Translations under genes and position numbers: made by a program
In this document: one piece after another, positions 28,956-37,558 of the stretch
Layout: every line of letters starts with the position of its first letter
Numbering within the stretch: position 1 is the stretch's first letter
The notes under the pieces: model-generated
The model's database searches: none
What the model saw: the letters and a program-made list of their open reading frames with translations, nothing else
Told to the model about the DNA's origin: nothing
Assembly (NCBI RefSeq): GCF_003544875.1
Contig: NZ_CP032093.1
Coordinates: forward strand, 2,108,001-2,172,000
Source: Vibrio alfacsensis
GTDB taxonomy: Bacteria; Pseudomonadota; Gammaproteobacteria; Enterobacterales; Vibrionaceae
Length of the DNA stretch: 64,000 nt
Direction of reading: 5' to 3'

Positions 28956-30762
28956 ATGGTAGACAGCGGAAACTCATACGGCGAACGCGTATCTCGACTG
29001 GTTGGTTGGGGTCACTGGTTTGCATTCTTCAACATCGTAGCTTCGATGTTGATTGGTACACGCTATATCGTTCAGTCGCCTTGGCCAGAAACCTTAATGG
29101 GGCAGTTTTATCTTGCCGCATCTTGGGTTGGTCATTTTGGCTTCCTCGTTTTCGCTCTATACCTGTTAGTTCTATTCCCGCTGACGTTTATCCTGCCATC
29201 GAGGAAATTATTCCGCTTGGTGGCAGTGATATTCGCGACTATTGGCCAAACGATACTTTTGGTCGATACACAAGCTTACCAATCAATAAACTTGCACCTG
29301 AACCCTGTGGTTTGGGAATTGCTGTTCAGTGAAGATAAGAGTGCAATTAGTGCTGACTTGCAACATCTTTTGTTGTTATGCCCTGATCTTCCTTGTTCAA
29401 CTGGCTCTTTCTGAGTGGGTTTGGCGCAAGCAACGTAAACTATCTCACAAACACATAGGCCGCCCACTTGCCGCCGTGTTTTTCTTAAGTTTCATGGCTA
29501 GCCATTTGGTTTACATTTGGGCCGATGCATACTTCTATAACCCAATAACGAGCCAACGTTCTAACTTCCCGCTTTCTTATCCGATGACAGCGAAAAGCTT
29601 TATGGAAAAACATGGTCTTCTTGATCGTGAAGAGTACCTAAAACGCTTGGCGGAAAACCAAGAGAACGTAGATTTAATCAATTACCCTCTCGAAAAACTT
29701 GAATTCAATCGTCGTGGTAGCAAGCTAAATGTGCTGATGATCAGCATTAATAACCTCCGAGCCGATGCGCTAAACCAAGACGAAATGCCAAACTTGTATC
29801 AGTTTGCGCAAGACAACCAAAATTTTGTCAATCATTACAGCTCAAGCAATGATACTTATGGTGCGTTTGGCTTGTTCTATGGGCTTCCAAGCAGCTATGC
29901 GAGCGGTATTAAAGCGCAAGGCACTGCCCCTGTGCTACTTGATGTCCTTAACGACCAAGAATACAGTTTTGGCCTATTCAGTGGTAATGGCTTTGAAGAT
30001 GATCTGTATTCAGAAGTCATCTTCCGTAATCTTAACCTTGCCCAGCAACTTGATGGGTCTCAAGCCCACACAGATAAACAATCTATTAGTGATTGGAACA
30101 CGTGGCTTACAGAGCAAGCAAAACAACCTTGGTTTAGTTTTATTGAAGTGACAACCGTAGATAACTTTGAATCGGAGCCGGCTTCATCTAATCAAGAAAC
30201 CTCCGCTGGCGAACGTTTCAAGAGAGCGTACAAACAAGCGGTCAAATCTGCAGATATTACCGTTGATAGCGTTATTGAATCCTTAGAGCAACAACAGCTT
30301 CTCGATAATACAGTGGTTATCATTACTTCCAATCATGGTAGTGAGTTCAACGAAACCAATACGAATAGCTGGGGAGCGAACAGCAATTACAGCCGCTACC
30401 AGCTTCAGGTACCAATGATCATTCACTGGCCTGGAATGATGCCTGGTGAATTTTCTCACAGTACGAGCCACCTCGATCTTTCTGTAACGCTATTGCAAGA
30501 TATGCTAGGGGTTTCCTCGAACCCTTACGATTACAGCAGCGGTCGTAATTTATTTGATGAAAGCCGTCGTCGTTGGATCTTAGCTGGTGATACTCGTGAG
30601 ATAGCGTTAATAACTGGCGCTCAAACCACGGTTATCGATAAATTCGGGAACTACAAGCTGTTTGATGACAATTACAAACGTCTAAGAGAGACCTCGCCTA
30701 AGCTACCCGTGCTCATGCAGGGGCTGACCGAACTACAGCGTTTCTACTCAAAAGCGAATTAA
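28956..30762 (+). CDS. yejM: Inner-membrane sulfatase-fold protein YejM/PbgA, frameshifted in this sequence
   Basis: Membrane protein that in E. coli senses periplasmic LPS and protects LpxC from FtsH proteolysis. Five N-terminal helices (from ERVSRLVGWGHWFAFFNI) are followed by a periplasmic alkaline-phosphatase/sulfatase-like domain (VLMISINNLRADALN, TVVIITSNHGSEFN). The N-terminal frame ends prematurely and the rest continues in another frame. T4 at 29368-29371 and C3 at 29381-29383 each appear one base short. Restoring both gives LQHLFVVMPLIFLVQLALSE, which aligns gap-free with E. coli YejM over this helix. The corrected length is about 602 residues. A terminator follows. Confidence 0.9.
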
Positions 30763-30768
30763 TGATAA

Positions 30769-30796
30769 TAAAAGCTCTCACCTCGAGAGCTTTTTG
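30769..30796 (+). terminator. Terminator after yejM
   Basis: AAAAGCTCTC ACCT CGAGAGCTTTTT stem-loop with T-run. Confidence 0.85.
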
Positions 30797-30858
30797 TCTA
30801 TTTAGCAAGCAAACAACACAAAATTGCACACGAAACGTCCAAACGAATAAAATAGGGG

Positions 30859-30887
30859 TTTACATGCTTTTCAAAGCCTTATATTAT
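30859..30887 (+). promoter_or_regulatory. Sigma-70 promoter of tRNA-Ser
   Basis: TTTACA, 17-bp spacer, TATTAT; the tRNA starts 14 bp after the -10 box. Confidence 0.7.
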
Positions 30888-30900
30888 TCGCGTCAACAAC

Positions 30901-30991
30901 GGAGAGATGGCTGAGTGGTTGAAAGCACCGGTCTTGAAAACCGGCGTACGTTAATAGCGTACCTAGGGTTCAAATCCCTATCTCTCCGCCA
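30901..30991 (+). tRNA. tRNA-Ser (anticodon TGA)
   Basis: A 91-nt class II tRNA with acceptor GGAGAGA / TCTCTCC and encoded GCCA end. The anticodon loop is CTTGAAA (TGA) on a CCGGT/ACCGG stem. It has the long variable arm expected for serine and T-loop GGTTCAAATCC. It reads UCN serine codons. Confidence 0.95.
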
Positions 30992-30998
30992 CATTTAG

Positions 30999-31025
30999 AA
31001 AGCTCGCATTTATTGCGAGCTTTCG
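30999..31025 (+). terminator. Terminator after tRNA-Ser
   Basis: AAAGCTCGCA / TGCGAGCTTT hairpin. The T-run is short (TTTCG). Confidence 0.7.
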
Positions 31026-31039
31026 TCGTTTTAGGGCAG

Positions 31040-31110
31040 TGAACATTTCAAACGGGATTTTGAAATCCCTAGTTGAGCGCAACCCCGGCACTCCGCCACA
31101 TTCAGTAAAA
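31040..31110 (+). repeat. Decayed partial copy of a tRNA 3' end
   Basis: CTCCGCCACATTCAG at 31091-31105 repeats the tRNA-Ser 3' end and flank (30984-30998) with one difference, and is preceded by GAAATCCCTAGTTGAGCG-type tRNA-like debris. No intact tRNA can be folded. It may be the remnant of a lost second tRNA or of an element that once integrated at this tRNA. Confidence 0.5.
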
Positions 31111-31138
31111 AGGCCGCTAAGTAATTAGCGGGCTTTTT
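31111..31138 (+). terminator. Second terminator downstream of tRNA-Ser
   Basis: AGGCCGCTAA / TTAGCGGGC stem with one mismatch and T5 tail. Confidence 0.75.
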
Positions 31139-31543
31139 CGTATTTGAGGATTTTAAACGGTTTGCACAATTCCTATCTTGAGTGCACATCCTGCAATTCA
31201 CCATGCGAAGAATGCGGTGATCCTAAACCTTAGCTGAACGCCACTCGTACAAGTCTCTCCATTGCCCTGCAGCATTGATAGAAATACTGGTAAAGCCATT
31301 TACTTACACAATCCCCTAGGCAAAAAATATCGACAACATCACACCAAACGAAGTGACATGATAAAATTCATATACTTAGTGCCGTTAACAAAAAATGTCA
31401 GGGGATTTGTTAAGTGTTTATAACTGTTCATCACCAACAAACACTCTTATTATTCGCCTCGGCATATAGCAGTCTCTTCTTACTGCGTAAGCTAAATCCA
31501 TCCATTCGTTGTGTATAACAACGTCTACGGCTAGAAAAATAAA
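31139..31543. other. Intergenic region without recognisable content
   Basis: About 400 bp between the tRNA-Ser terminators and the deacetylase gene. I see no coding frame with homology, no attC-like repeat and no integrase. Given the partial tRNA duplicate to its left, it could be eroded accessory DNA. Confidence 0.4.
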
Positions 31544-31563
31544 ATTGGGCAAGGATGCCCAAA
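31544..31563 (-). terminator. Terminator after the deacetylase gene
   Basis: TTTGGGCA TCCT TGCCCAA followed by TTTTATTTTT on the minus strand. Confidence 0.8.
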
Positions 31564-31624
31564 CTCAAACAGTGAACATACGGATTTGCTCTCAAGCTCC
31601 CACTCGCTGAAATCCCCTATTGAG

Positions 31625-32551
31625 TTAATAACACGATTGGAAAACATCATGCGCTGCACAGATCAATTGCATGTGAACTGGTACAAGATCGCTATGGTCA
31701 GTTCGATACCCACCACCTACCACAGCAGCAATAGGAATAGATAGGTCTTTCATTAATTGCATTAAGAACCGATCCCGCTCATAAATCCCTTGTGTTGAAA
31801 CATTAAAATACCCAAGCTCATCGTCTGTATGGATATCAACACCCGCGTCATAGATCACCATATCTGGCCGATGGAGATTAACCGCCATTTGTACTACTTC
31901 CTTGAATGTCAGCAAATACGCTTCATCGCCGGTCCCTCTTCCTAGAGGCACATCAAGATCGGAATCGGGTTTTCTTGCAGGGAAGTTCTTATCACAGTGA
32001 AAAGACAAAGTAACAATATCAGGCTCATCTTCACATAGCGTTGCTGTCCCATCCCCATGATGCACGTCACTATCAATGATCAGCACTTTATCGACTGACT
32101 CTTTCGCTAACATATGCTTCGCAGCAATGACCAGATCATTGAACAAGCAGAAACCACTACCGAAATCTTTATGGGCGTGGTGGTACCCACCGCTTAAATG
32201 TATCGCCACTCCGTGTTCCAAGGCTTTATCTGCTGCCAGAACGGTGCCCGCGGCTGAGGTCAGCGTTCGAGTAATCAGCGCCTCACTCCAAGGGAATCCA
32301 ATACGTCGCATTTTTGCAGCAGGCATTGTGCCATTGACAAGATGTTCGACATACTCCTCATCATGCACGCGTTTTATCTCTTCTGCTGATAAGGACTGTG
32401 GTTGGAAAAACGCAATACTGCCTCCCCAGCGATCATTCATCATCTTCTCTTTTACCGCTTGATAAAGATAATGGTATTTCATGATAGGGTAACGATGACC
32501 ATCAGGCAGTGTAAGCTGAGAGTAGATAGGATGGTAAATGAAAGGCAGCAT
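31625..32551 (-). CDS. Histone deacetylase/AcuC-family deacetylase
   Basis: A 308-residue arginase/deacetylase-fold enzyme. Zn and catalytic signatures are visible: YHHAHKDFGSGFCLFND, IIDSDVHHGDGTA, MVIYDAGVDIH and VGGGYRTDH. The substrate in bacteria is usually an acetylated small molecule or a protein lysine; it cannot be specified here. I chose the ATG giving MLPFIYHPIYSQLTLPDGHR, the family's typical N-terminus; upstream codons in frame lack homology. It stands alone on the minus strand. Confidence 0.88.
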   Translation of the reverse strand: MLPFIYHPIYSQLTLPDGHRYPIMKYHYLYQAVKEKMMNDRWGGSIAFFQPQSLSAEEIKRVHDEEYVEHLVNGTMPAAKMRRIGFPWSEALITRTLTSAAGTVLAADKALEHGVAIHLSGGYHHAHKDFGSGFCLFNDLVIAAKHMLAKESVDKVLIIDSDVHHGDGTATLCEDEPDIVTLSFHCDKNFPARKPDSDLDVPLGRGTGDEAYLLTFKEVVQMAVNLHRPDMVIYDAGVDIHTDDELGYFNVSTQGIYERDRFLMQLMKDLSIPIAAVVGGGYRTDHSDLVPVHMQLICAAHDVFQSCY

Positions 32552-32722
32552 CAGATATTCTTGTTGTTGATCGTAGTTAAATCTTACCAAGTTGCTAAGC
32601 CGATACCAATCGTTGGGAATAATCGTTATCAACAATGGGACTTTTACTTGTTGCTACGCTCGGTTTGAGTGAAGTCTCACGATAATTAGTATTCCTGCCC
32701 CCCGGCTCAAAAAAGCAGACAA

Positions 32723-32752
32723 AAAAAGAGGCAACCTGCTGGCTGCCTCTTG
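32723..32752 (-). terminator. Terminator downstream of the enolase-superfamily gene
   Basis: AAGAGGCA / TGCCTCTT stem; on the minus strand followed by T7. Confidence 0.8.
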
Positions 32753-32794
32753 ATATTAAATCCTGTTCCGTTGTTCGTTGACCAAACGAACATA

Positions 32795-32823
32795 TAGGGA
32801 TAAAACCCAAATTTTTATCCCTA
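32795..32823. other. Perfect 11-bp stem-loop just after the enolase-superfamily gene
   Basis: Arms TAGGGATAAAA and TTTTATCCCTA around a 7-base loop, 9 bp after the stop. There is no T-run in either direction beyond the arms. It may protect the mRNA 3' end or bind a protein. Confidence 0.6.
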
Positions 32824-32831
32824 TGAATTGA

Positions 32832-33974
32832 CTAGTTTACGCGGTATTTCGCGATGATCTCTTCGTCAAGTTCAACACCAAGTCCTGGTGTATTTGGCAC
32901 TGCTACGTAACCGTCTTCAAATGCAATTTGGTTTTTCACTAGTGACGTAAACAGTGGACTGGTGCTTTGAGAGTACTCAATTAGGTCACCGTGCTCACGA
33001 GACGCTAGGAAGTGTACGGTAGCAGCAATCAAGATGCCTGTTGAGAAACCATGTGGAACCAGCTTCATGCCCGCCATGTGCGCCATGTCGTAGATCTTCA
33101 CCATTTCAGTGATACCACCACAACGTGTTACGTCTGGTTGAACGAAGTCTGCACCTGATTTTTCAATGAAGTTAGCGAACTCGTAACGTGTTGTTAGCGT
33201 TTCGCCACCAGCCAGTTTTTGCGTCGTCGACTGAGAAACCTTACGGTAACCTGCTAGTACGTCATCAGTGATTGGCTCTTCAATCCATAGTAGATTGAAT
33301 TCTTCTAGCTTCTTCGCCATTTCAATCGTGTGGCCAGCTGTACGCCATGCGCTTGCTAGATCGATTGCGATTTCAACATCTTTGTTGATACCACGAGCCG
33401 TCTCGCAAACTGTCTTGATGATTTCGTAGTCAGTCTCTGCATTTTTGCCTAGTGGACCACCACCAAATTTCAGTGAAGTAAAACCTTGAGCAAGCAGTTC
33501 TGTCGTGCGAGCAATGTTTTCTTCTTTAATTGCTGACGGAATAAACGTACCGTATGCGCGGATCTTCTCACGGAATTTACCGCCAAGCAGTTGCCATACT
33601 GGCACTTTGTAGAACTGACCAGCAATATCCCATAGCGCCATATCGATAGCAGAGATCGCATGGATCATGGTAGAACGACGACCTGCGTAGTGCGTACCGT
33701 TGTACATTTTGGTGTATAGGCGTTCGATTTCTAATGGGTTTTCACCAATCAGTAGACGCTCAAGGCCTTGAGAAGAACCATGACTTTGTGTTGCTTTGAT
33801 ACAAGCTTCAATCATCATTGGTGAACTATCAGATTCACCCACACCAGTAATACCAGCGTTAGTATGAACGCGGATGAGTACACCATCTTCACCCCATTCA
33901 CACGCTTCATCAAGAGCAGGAACGCGTAGGTGGATAACTTCTACTTCAGTAATTTTCAATTCGTTAAATTGCAT
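32832..33974 (-). CDS. Enolase-superfamily (mandelate racemase/muconate-lactonizing type) enzyme
   Basis: A 380-residue acid-sugar dehydratase or epimerase-type enzyme. The capping domain is followed by a barrel. The barrel carries a lysine in TSLKFGGG, the metal ligands Asp in EIAIDLASAW, Glu in LLWIEEP and Glu in LAGGETL, and the His of LVPHGFSTG. All ligands are intact, so an active Mg-dependent enzyme is expected. The exact substrate is unknown. The genes upstream in the same operon (split UxaA-type lyase and DMT permease) point to uptake and breakdown of a sugar acid or related hydroxy acid. Confidence 0.86.
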   Translation of the reverse strand: MQFNELKITEVEVIHLRVPALDEACEWGEDGVLIRVHTNAGITGVGESDSSPMMIEACIKATQSHGSSQGLERLLIGENPLEIERLYTKMYNGTHYAGRRSTMIHAISAIDMALWDIAGQFYKVPVWQLLGGKFREKIRAYGTFIPSAIKEENIARTTELLAQGFTSLKFGGGPLGKNAETDYEIIKTVCETARGINKDVEIAIDLASAWRTAGHTIEMAKKLEEFNLLWIEEPITDDVLAGYRKVSQSTTQKLAGGETLTTRYEFANFIEKSGADFVQPDVTRCGGITEMVKIYDMAHMAGMKLVPHGFSTGILIAATVHFLASREHGDLIEYSQSTSPLFTSLVKNQIAFEDGYVAVPNTPGLGVELDEEIIAKYRVN

Positions 33975-34087
33975 TTTATTTCTCTAATATTGGCAATGAT
34001 TCTTTCGTATATATTCAAATTGTGGAGCGATTTGATTTGAGAGAAAGAAGCTGTCAGCACTACGGCTGACAGCCAATTTGATAGGAA

Positions 34088-35047
34088 TTACGCCGCTGCT
34101 TTTTCTTGTACAACAGGCTTTTTGATGAATTTGTCGCCTGCAGTGTAAATACATAGTGCGATAACTACGGTCACAACACCTGCCAGTTTTTGAAGTGTCA
34201 TTACCTCACCTAGTAGGAAGTAAGCAACAATCATCGCAAATAGCGGAAGAACGTTCAGTGCCATTGTCGTGATAACCGCATCTTGTGTTTTTAGTGTTGC
34301 CACTTCCCATAGCGCGTAAGCGATACCAGAACATAGCAAACCAAGCGCTAGAATACTGCCGATGTGTTTACCGTTCTCAACCAGTACAGACGCTGAACCG
34401 AAGTCAGCACCAGTCACTAGGCCAAGGAACACAAGCGCGATAGTAGCTGCAGCAAACTGGTAGAAACAGCTTGAGAACGTATCGTAACGAGAGTTTAGAT
34501 CTGAGCCGAATTTACCTAGGATGTAGTTGTAAGTTACGAAACCAAGCACACCGAACAGTGCAAATAGGTGACCTAAGTTTAGACCTTGGATCTTGTTCGA
34601 TGGGTCGTAAGCAATCACACCTGCGCCAACTAGAGATAGCACAACAGCAAATACTTTTGGTGCAGATGGCTTGATCTTGTCGATCACAAATACCGCTAGC
34701 ATGGTTAGGAACGGAGCCATACCGTTAATCACACCGATTTCACCTGATGACGTGTATTCGTAAGCTAGGATAGTGAAGTAGAAGAATACCGCTTGAGCAG
34801 AAACACCTGCCGCAGCCAACAGAAAACCGTCTTTTTTGCTTTGGATTTTCTTCAGCGTATGCTTCTTAGAAAGCATGAATAGCATTACGAAACCTAGCGT
34901 TGCAATCGCGTAACGCGCAATAGCCAGTACAACAGGATCCAATTTACCCGCAAGGACACCGCCTAGAGGGAACGACGCCCCCCATAGGGCAGCACAGACA
35001 AGGGCAATAGTTAGACCAAGTGATTTATTTGGAGCAGGTTTACTCAT
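34088..35047 (-). CDS. DMT-superfamily permease (EamA domains)
   Basis: A 319-residue membrane protein with ten helices and two EamA repeats (TIALVCAALWGASFPLGG..., HLFALFGVLGFVTYNYILG...). It probably imports the substrate of the surrounding catabolic operon, though export is also possible for this family. The start MSKPAPNKSLGL is preferred to an upstream in-frame codon that lies inside the intergenic hairpin region. It ends 113 bp before the enolase-superfamily gene. Confidence 0.86.
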   Translation of the reverse strand: MSKPAPNKSLGLTIALVCAALWGASFPLGGVLAGKLDPVVLAIARYAIATLGFVMLFMLSKKHTLKKIQSKKDGFLLAAAGVSAQAVFFYFTILAYEYTSSGEIGVINGMAPFLTMLAVFVIDKIKPSAPKVFAVVLSLVGAGVIAYDPSNKIQGLNLGHLFALFGVLGFVTYNYILGKFGSDLNSRYDTFSSCFYQFAAATIALVFLGLVTGADFGSASVLVENGKHIGSILALGLLCSGIAYALWEVATLKTQDAVITTMALNVLPLFAMIVAYFLLGEVMTLQKLAGVVTVVIALCIYTAGDKFIKKPVVQEKAAA

Positions 35048-35062
35048 TTTATTTATCTCGTA

Positions 35063-35086
35063 TAAAGGAGTGGCAATCACTCCTTT
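35063..35086 (-). terminator. Intercistronic hairpin in the sugar-acid operon
   Basis: Perfect stem AAAGGAGTG / CACTCCTTT with loop of 5 between the UxaA-type large-subunit gene and the permease gene. It carries a short T-tract on the minus strand only inside the arm. It could attenuate transcription of the distal genes; note that the arm contains GGAG. Confidence 0.5.
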
Positions 35087-35103
35087 TGGATACAACTTAA
35101 TTA

Positions 35104-36279
35104 TTATTGTGGGCAAATACCGATAACGTGTTCTAAACGTTGATCTTTTTGGTACAGAGAAGCGTAAGCAAAACCAATACCTTCTAGGTTGGTCGGCTCG
35201 CCATTTGCAACATCAAACACGCGCTCAACGATCTTGTTCGATACGTTGTCGATAGTGTCTGTTGCATCCATGATTCCACAAGCGTTGATATCCATATCTG
35301 CAGTAATTAGAGAGCTGTTACCAGACACTCGGATTACTGGAACGATTGAGTTGTTAAAGCCTGCAGCACCTGCAGTCCATAGGATTAGCTGACAACCAAG
35401 AGACGCGAAGTGCATGGCCGCACCACCACATAACATGGTTGTTTCCGTTAGGTAGAAACCTGGTGTTGTGGGTTTCTCACGGTGAATGTGGTTAATGCGA
35501 AGACAGTCTTGAATTGGACGAGTACCTGTCTTGTGCATTGCACCTTGTGACTTTTCATCGATCGTCGTTAAACCGCCAACACTGTTACCGATAGACATGG
35601 TTTCCGTGCCTTCGATTACATGCCAACGTTTCAGATCTTCAGCGATCAGACGCTCAATTTTCTCACCAACTTCAGGCGTTACTGAACGTGCTTTAAGAAT
35701 GTCTTCACAACCTAGCAGCTCAAGTAGTTCACCTGCCATTGTTGTTGCGCCCATATCAATTAGTTTGTCAGATGCCGCACCAACAGATGGGTTAGAAGCT
35801 AGACCACTTGATGTATCAGAACCACCACACTTGATGCCGATACGCAGTGCAGATACAGGTGCATCAACACGCTCTACGCTATCAGCGTATGCTTTTAGCT
35901 CTTTTGCTAACTCAATACCATCTTTAATTGTCTCGATAGTACCTTTGTTCTTAATTACCGTTAGCGTGTGAACTGGAAGACCTTCTTTACGTACTGGCTC
36001 TGCAATCATTTGCGGGTCAATTGAACCACAGCCCATTGCAATAACAAGTACGCCCGCGATGTTCGGGTTCGTCGACGTATGGATGATCGTATCGATCATC
36101 TCTTCATTACCACCATACATACAGGTGTAGTGGTTAGTTACAACAACTGAATCATCAATTTCTTTGCTGATGTTACGTGCGATACCTTCACAACACTCAT
36201 CAATAGCAACAATCATTACGCTGTTACGAATACCAAATGTACCGTTTGGACGAGGGTAACCTTTAAATGTCATGGTCAT
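35104..36279 (-). CDS. UxaA-family hydro-lyase/sulfo-lyase, large subunit
   Basis: A 391-residue protein corresponding to the C-terminal domain of altronate/galactarate dehydratases. Visible motifs are HYTCMYGGNEEM, VIAMGCGSIDP, IKCGGSDTSSGLASNPSVG and MLCGGAAMHFASLGC, with conserved cysteines for a metal or Fe-S centre. In this operon the domain is a separate subunit paired with the small SAF-domain protein, as in (2R)-sulfolactate sulfo-lyase SuyAB and several uncharacterised lyases. Altronate, galactarate or another 2-hydroxy acid are all possible. The start overlaps the small-subunit stop by one base (TAATG). Confidence 0.85.
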   Translation of the reverse strand: MTMTFKGYPRPNGTFGIRNSVMIVAIDECCEGIARNISKEIDDSVVVTNHYTCMYGGNEEMIDTIIHTSTNPNIAGVLVIAMGCGSIDPQMIAEPVRKEGLPVHTLTVIKNKGTIETIKDGIELAKELKAYADSVERVDAPVSALRIGIKCGGSDTSSGLASNPSVGAASDKLIDMGATTMAGELLELLGCEDILKARSVTPEVGEKIERLIAEDLKRWHVIEGTETMSIGNSVGGLTTIDEKSQGAMHKTGTRPIQDCLRINHIHREKPTTPGFYLTETTMLCGGAAMHFASLGCQLILWTAGAAGFNNSIVPVIRVSGNSSLITADMDINACGIMDATDTIDNVSNKIVERVFDVANGEPTNLEGIGFAYASLYQKDQRLEHVIGICPQ

Positions 36280-36607
36280 TATTGTTCGATCCCCATTTGT
36301 TTAATGATTTCTTCGATGATTGCTTCTGGAATGTCTAGGCGCTCGCTGCGAACGTTTTGGACATGAACAAGTTGACCTTGTGGAATTTCAACAATCGACT
36401 TACCGATTGAGTGACCACATTTCAAAATGTGCTCATCATTCGCGATATCGCCAAGCGCAATCTTGTTACCAAAAGTGATTTTTTGTAGCGCTTTAATTTC
36501 TGCGATGACTTCGTTGTCTGCTGAAATGATCTGAACTAGTTCGTGTTTTTCTACATCACCAAGTAGCGTTGCTACATTGTCTGTAGAAGAAGTTTTATTG
36601 CTTTCAT
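36279..36607 (-). CDS. UxaA-family lyase, small SAF-domain subunit, frameshifted near its start
   Basis: Corresponds to the N-terminal SAF domain of altronate dehydratase, about 109 residues. It contains KITFGNKIALGDIANDEHI, CGHSIGKSIVEI and LVHVQNVRSERLD. The frame is open far upstream in the wrong context. The natural start appears to be the ATG at 36607 (MKAIKTSSTDNVATLLGDVE), which comes into frame if the A4 run (plus strand T4 at 36593-36596) is A5. It is the first gene of the operon with the large subunit, permease and enolase-superfamily enzyme. A palindromic operator lies 40 bp upstream. Confidence 0.8.
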
Positions 36608-37210
36608 TATATTTACTCTGTCTTATCGTTAAACAGTTAATTGTCCATTGTCCGACAATCGGCATTATACAACTAAACAAACGACAAAATATGATTGAAA
36701 TCACATCTTGGTGTAATACTTTTGAATGTTCTGATAAGCATATGATGAAAGATTTATGGAAATGAAAATAAGTAAACAGATTCGTGTGCGGCAAGTAACT
36801 GAGTTTATTAGAATTAAGTTGATGAAAATCCGGCTTAATTGAGGAAAGTGATCATCAAACAGAAAACACAAAAGATCGTTTACTTTTGAAATGAGATATA
36901 CGCCACACTAAAGTGATCGCTCAAACGAAGGGGGTGTGTTCAAAAAACATCCAGATTGATACTCAAACCTCTACCGCGGGAGTTGCAAAAGCCAGCAAAC
37001 GACATGCGCAAAAGAATTCAGATCAGTTTCTTAACGTTGATGGAAATGAGTTATCTTGGTAAACGTTAAGCATCAGTGACTTAACATTGAACGATCGAAA
37101 TCCATGGTTTTCATCGCTCATATTTAACCATTCCGCCCCTTTTCCAACTTGAAATTCATCAAATCCATTCCAGACTTAGTGTGGATATGAACCAACTAAG
37201 GAGAGTGGCA
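36608..37210. other. Intergenic region upstream of the UxaA operon
   Basis: About 600 bp holding the operon's promoter and a 13-bp palindrome, then AT-rich sequence with no gene, repeat or RNA I can recognise. No regulator gene is adjacent. Confidence 0.5.
36647..36659. promoter_or_regulatory. Palindromic operator, GntR (FadR-subfamily) type
   Basis: ATTGTCCGACAAT is a perfect 6-1-6 inverted repeat 40 bp upstream of the first operon gene. The form resembles sites of FadR-type GntR regulators of sugar-acid operons. Confidence 0.5.
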
Positions 37211-37417
37211 ATGGCTGCAGATAAAGATTTGGTCAACTTCAGTGAGGATCACGAACTCAATTACTGCTTACGAAGTGCAGGAAAACGTCAAACTCAGGCA
37301 AATCGTGATGCACTTGTCGACTTGGGCAAACAGGTAAAACAAGATTTAGGTAAGCGCGTTCTAACACAAGATGATGTGCGCGGTGCAATTCACAACAACG
37401 GGGATTTGTTTGACTGA
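37211..37417 (+). CDS. Small conserved protein of unknown function
   Basis: A 68-residue, charged, soluble protein beginning MAADKDLVNFSEDHELNYCL. An ideal AAGGAG lies 8 bp before this ATG and inside the longer open frame that starts at 37181, which settles the start. It has no membrane segment or motif I recognise; the hydrophilic helical character would suit a small nucleic-acid- or protein-binding partner. A terminator follows. Confidence 0.72.
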   Translation: MAADKDLVNFSEDHELNYCLRSAGKRQTQANRDALVDLGKQVKQDLGKRVLTQDDVRGAIHNNGDLFD

Positions 37418-37447
37418 TTAAACTCGATATTTCATGAGGCTGATGCA

Positions 37448-37474
37448 CAAGCGGCACACTATGGGCCGCTTTAT
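37448..37474 (+). terminator. Terminator after the small gene
   Basis: AAGCGGC / GCCGCTT stem with TTATTTG tail. Confidence 0.7.
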
Positions 37475-37558
37475 TTGCTCGTCTAGCCGAGCTCTGCATA
37501 GTTGCTAATACGTCGATAGATGCCTAAGACTTCAATAGTGACTTAACGATACCCACTT

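Noticed and set aside
31139..31543. Possible integron or superintegron cassette site in the tRNA-Ser flank
   Set aside because: No attC-like inverted repeats, no integrase and no cassette-like genes were found.
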